Shown here in pieces: positions 62,369 to 64,000 of a stretch of DNA of 64,000 bases. The notes beneath the pieces are model-generated. The model was not told where the DNA came from. It saw only the letters and a program-made list of their open reading frames with translations, and did not search any database. Source of the stretch: Salegentibacter salinarum (GTDB lineage: Bacteria > Bacteroidota > Bacteroidia > Flavobacteriales > Flavobacteriaceae); contig NZ_FUZC01000004.1 in assembly GCF_900168115.1 (NCBI RefSeq), forward strand, positions 248,001 through 312,000. Reading direction: 5' to 3'. A program made the translations under genes and the position numbers. Positions within the stretch are counted from its first letter, which is position 1. Each line of letters starts with the position of its first letter.

Positions 62369-63238
62369 TTATTTCACCAATTGCTCTAAACTATACTGAA
62401 TAAGCTCATCTACGGTGTTTCTAGGGTCTTTAGAAAATGTTCCGGCGGCTCTATTCGCAATTATTGCGTTCATAGAAATCGCATTATGGCCCAGTAATTT
62501 AGACAAGCCATAAATCGCTGAAGTTTCCATTTCAAGATTGGTAATTTTCTTATTATTAAATGAAAACGACGCCAGTTTATCGTTCAATTTATTATCCTGA
62601 AGCGCTAAACGTAAAATCCTACCCTGCGGACCGTAAAATCCGATATTAGTAGCGGTTACACCTTTATGCACCCTGGAGGATTCCATCCTTGAAATAAGAT
62701 TTTCACTCCCGTCTACTACATAAGGGGCAGCTTTCTTTTTAAACCAGTCTAAATGTTGACTAAAAACTTCAGCAAACTCTGTATCTTGAATATGCTCGCT
62801 CTCGTAAAAATGCAGAAGTCCGTCAAAACCAATGGCCCTTTCGCTAATTAAAAAGGAATCTACCGGCACTTCTTTCTGAATAGAGCCCGAAGTTCCAATT
62901 CTAATAATATCTAAACTCGAAATTTCATCTTTGAGTTCCCTGGTTTCAAAATCTATATTCACCAACGCATCAAGTTCGTTTAGAACAATATCAATATTAT
63001 CGGGACCAATTCCTGTAGAAATTACGCTGATTCGCTTTCCTTTATAATAACCGGTTTGAGTATAAAATTCCCGTTTCTTTAATTTGAATTCAACCTTATC
63101 AAAATGCCTGGTAATTCTTTCAACCCGGTGGGGATCACCGACTAAAATTACGGTTTTAGCAAGATGTTCTGGTAATAAATTTAAATGGTAAACACTACCA
63201 TCATTATTTTGTATAAATTCTGAAGCTTCTATTGGCAT
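62369..63238 (-). CDS. Nucleoside phosphorylase (uridine phosphorylase-like)
   Basis: 289 residues, PNP/UDP family 1. VGDPHRVERITRHF (phosphate loop), ISTGIGPDNIDIVLNEL, IRIGTSGSIQKEV and NLEMETSAIYGLSKLLGH (ribose-binding Met-Glu-x-Glu type stretch) are visible. It phosphorolyses a nucleoside to base and ribose 1-phosphate. It is longer than bacterial Udp (about 250), as is usual for the Bacteroidota variant. Starts 1 base behind the DUF1835 gene. Confidence 0.9.
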   Translation of the reverse strand: MPIEASEFIQNNDGSVYHLNLLPEHLAKTVILVGDPHRVERITRHFDKVEFKLKKREFYTQTGYYKGKRISVISTGIGPDNIDIVLNELDALVNIDFETRELKDEISSLDIIRIGTSGSIQKEVPVDSFLISERAIGFDGLLHFYESEHIQDTEFAEVFSQHLDWFKKKAAPYVVDGSENLISRMESSRVHKGVTATNIGFYGPQGRILRLALQDNKLNDKLASFSFNNKKITNLEMETSAIYGLSKLLGHNAISMNAIIANRAAGTFSKDPRNTVDELIQYSLEQLVK

Positions 63239-63239
63239 A

Positions 63240-64000
63240 CTATAATTTTAAAACTTTATGGGATTCGGCATCATAGAGAAAATCAAAAATTCTTGCCCCT
63301 CCCAAACATTCCTCGTTTTTAAGTTCCTGGTAAAAATTTTTCTTTTGGCTTAAGGCATCTTTGCCTTTAGAGGTTAATACCACACGATTATCTTCCAGGG
63401 TGTAGAAAATAGATAATTTCTTGAGCACCCTTTCCATTTGCGAATCACTATACCCGTAATAACCCTGGTACTGAAGCGCATAACCCAACAATTGGTTAAT
63501 TGAAGAAATTTGCTGATTTTCTACTAATTTAAGTACATTTTTCTCCAGGGAATTAATACCGGTTTTGCTATTAGGAAAGCGTTCAATATGCGCCCTGATG
63601 CAACTGGAAAGATATTCAAAATTTGAAGTTTTCTTTATTTGCTTCTTAAGTTTCATAGGGTCGTTGCTACAATACAACTCCCAAACCAAGGTAGCTATCT
63701 CAAGATCTTCTTCTTCTAACTGAATTTTCTTATTAAAATGATTCAATAAATGTTTTTGCGGAAGCCTGGAAAGCGGGAGAAATTCATCTTCCCCTTTTTG
63801 ACGTTTACTGCATACCAGGTAAAAGGGTACTTTTGGTTTGTGTTCCCTGTAAAAACTTATAGTTGCCAACATATTAATATGGCAAAAAAGATCGAATTCA
63901 AACCAGAGTATCACGTGATCGTAATCTTTGGCTTTTTTCAATAATTTAAGCTGGGAAACAAATCGCTCTTTATATTCTTCAGAAGAAATATTGTAGGCTT
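63240..64000 (-). CDS. DUF1835 family protein, 5'-truncated by window edge
   Basis: The frame stays open from the TTG at 63941 up to base 64000, so the N-terminus is outside the window. The visible part (about 253 residues) has the DUF1835/DUF3658-type layout: HVILWFEFDLFCHINMLATI (conserved acidic and His residues), YGYSDSQMERVLKKLSIF, VVLTSKGKDALS. No enzymatic role is established for the family. It is cotranscribed with the nucleoside phosphorylase gene, spacing 1 base. Confidence 0.82.
   Translation of the reverse strand, partial: AYNISSEEYKERFVSQLKLLKKAKDYDHVILWFEFDLFCHINMLATISFYREHKPKVPFYLVCSKRQKGEDEFLPLSRLPQKHLLNHFNKKIQLEEEDLEIATLVWELYCSNDPMKLKKQIKKTSNFEYLSSCIRAHIERFPNSKTGINSLEKNVLKLVENQQISSINQLLGYALQYQGYYGYSDSQMERVLKKLSIFYTLEDNRVVLTSKGKDALSQKKNFYQELKNEECLGGARIFDFLYDAESHKVLKL

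Noticed and set aside
1-64000. CRISPR array, tRNA/rRNA genes, insertion sequences, prophage
   Set aside because: No regularly repeated 25-40 base units with spacers, no tRNA cloverleaf landmarks, no transposase, integrase or phage structural protein were recognised on either strand.

Overview
The window is a stretch of chromosome from a Bacteroidota bacterium, most likely a marine-type Flavobacteriaceae (Gramella/Salegentibacter/Zunongwangia-like; genus is a guess). The evidence is the AT-rich sequence, the lack of Shine-Dalgarno sites, repeated -7 elements of the Bacteroidota type TAnnTTTG close to start codons, lipoproteins and outer-membrane barrels of Bacteroidota style, bacillithiol synthesis (BshA), and many family-restricted small proteins. 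I see no tRNA or rRNA gene, no CRISPR array, no insertion sequence and no prophage. Coding density is high and no gene-free stretch exceeds 300 bases (longest: 44518-44774, 47040-47249 and 10039-10237).

Layout. 1-5414: three tightly coupled genes (MMPL exporter cut by the left edge, C45 acyltransferase-like lipoprotein, PaaK-like adenylating enzyme) that look like the tail of a flexirubin/aryl-polyene type pigment cluster. 5476-9586: NlpC/P60 peptidase, thiolase and a 7TM-HD phosphodiesterase of the PgpH type. 9589-12009: a GreA-like protein, then three regularly spaced palindromes in front of a cyclase-like/HTH SatD-type gene and a DUF3307 membrane protein. 12187-15371: aldehyde dehydrogenase, DUF72, NUDIX and thioesterase genes. 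15368-20655 (minus): tsaD, rsmE, DUF4159, a SPOUT methyltransferase, an AI-2E type permease and a THUMP-like methyltransferase, with tamB diverging to the right. 25239-27501: pfkA, mgsA and a zincin-like exported protein. 27498-35102: a conserved envelope block (ridA, lptD-like, amidase, MCE/MlaD) followed by two Fe-S oxidoreductase subunits. 35275-43529: unknown protein, GH3/serine-hydrolase fusion, bshA, a barrel protein and a large FAD/Fe-S dehydrogenase of D-lactate type.

44518-52011 is the most accessory part: a GlxA/AraC regulator and a WYL regulator surround a run of small enzymes (four VOC genes with five VOC modules, an NTF2-like protein, a tandem SRPBCC gene broken by an in-frame TGA, two DinB proteins). 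Each DinB gene is followed by a roughly 70-residue protein with a shared NFDLEDCD core, suggesting a duplicated two-gene module. 52015-64000: LpxH-type phosphatase, aroC, a dicarboxylate symporter, a DCC protein, a MutS2 without Smr domain, ung, a barrel protein, a cytoplasmic NMT1-like binding protein coupled to ppk1, a nucleoside phosphorylase and a DUF1835 gene cut by the right edge.

The best candidate for an undescribed system is the 10139-11625 locus (operator-like triple palindrome, cyclase-fold/HTH protein, DUF3307 membrane protein). The DinB/NFDLEDCD module in the VOC-SRPBCC island comes second.
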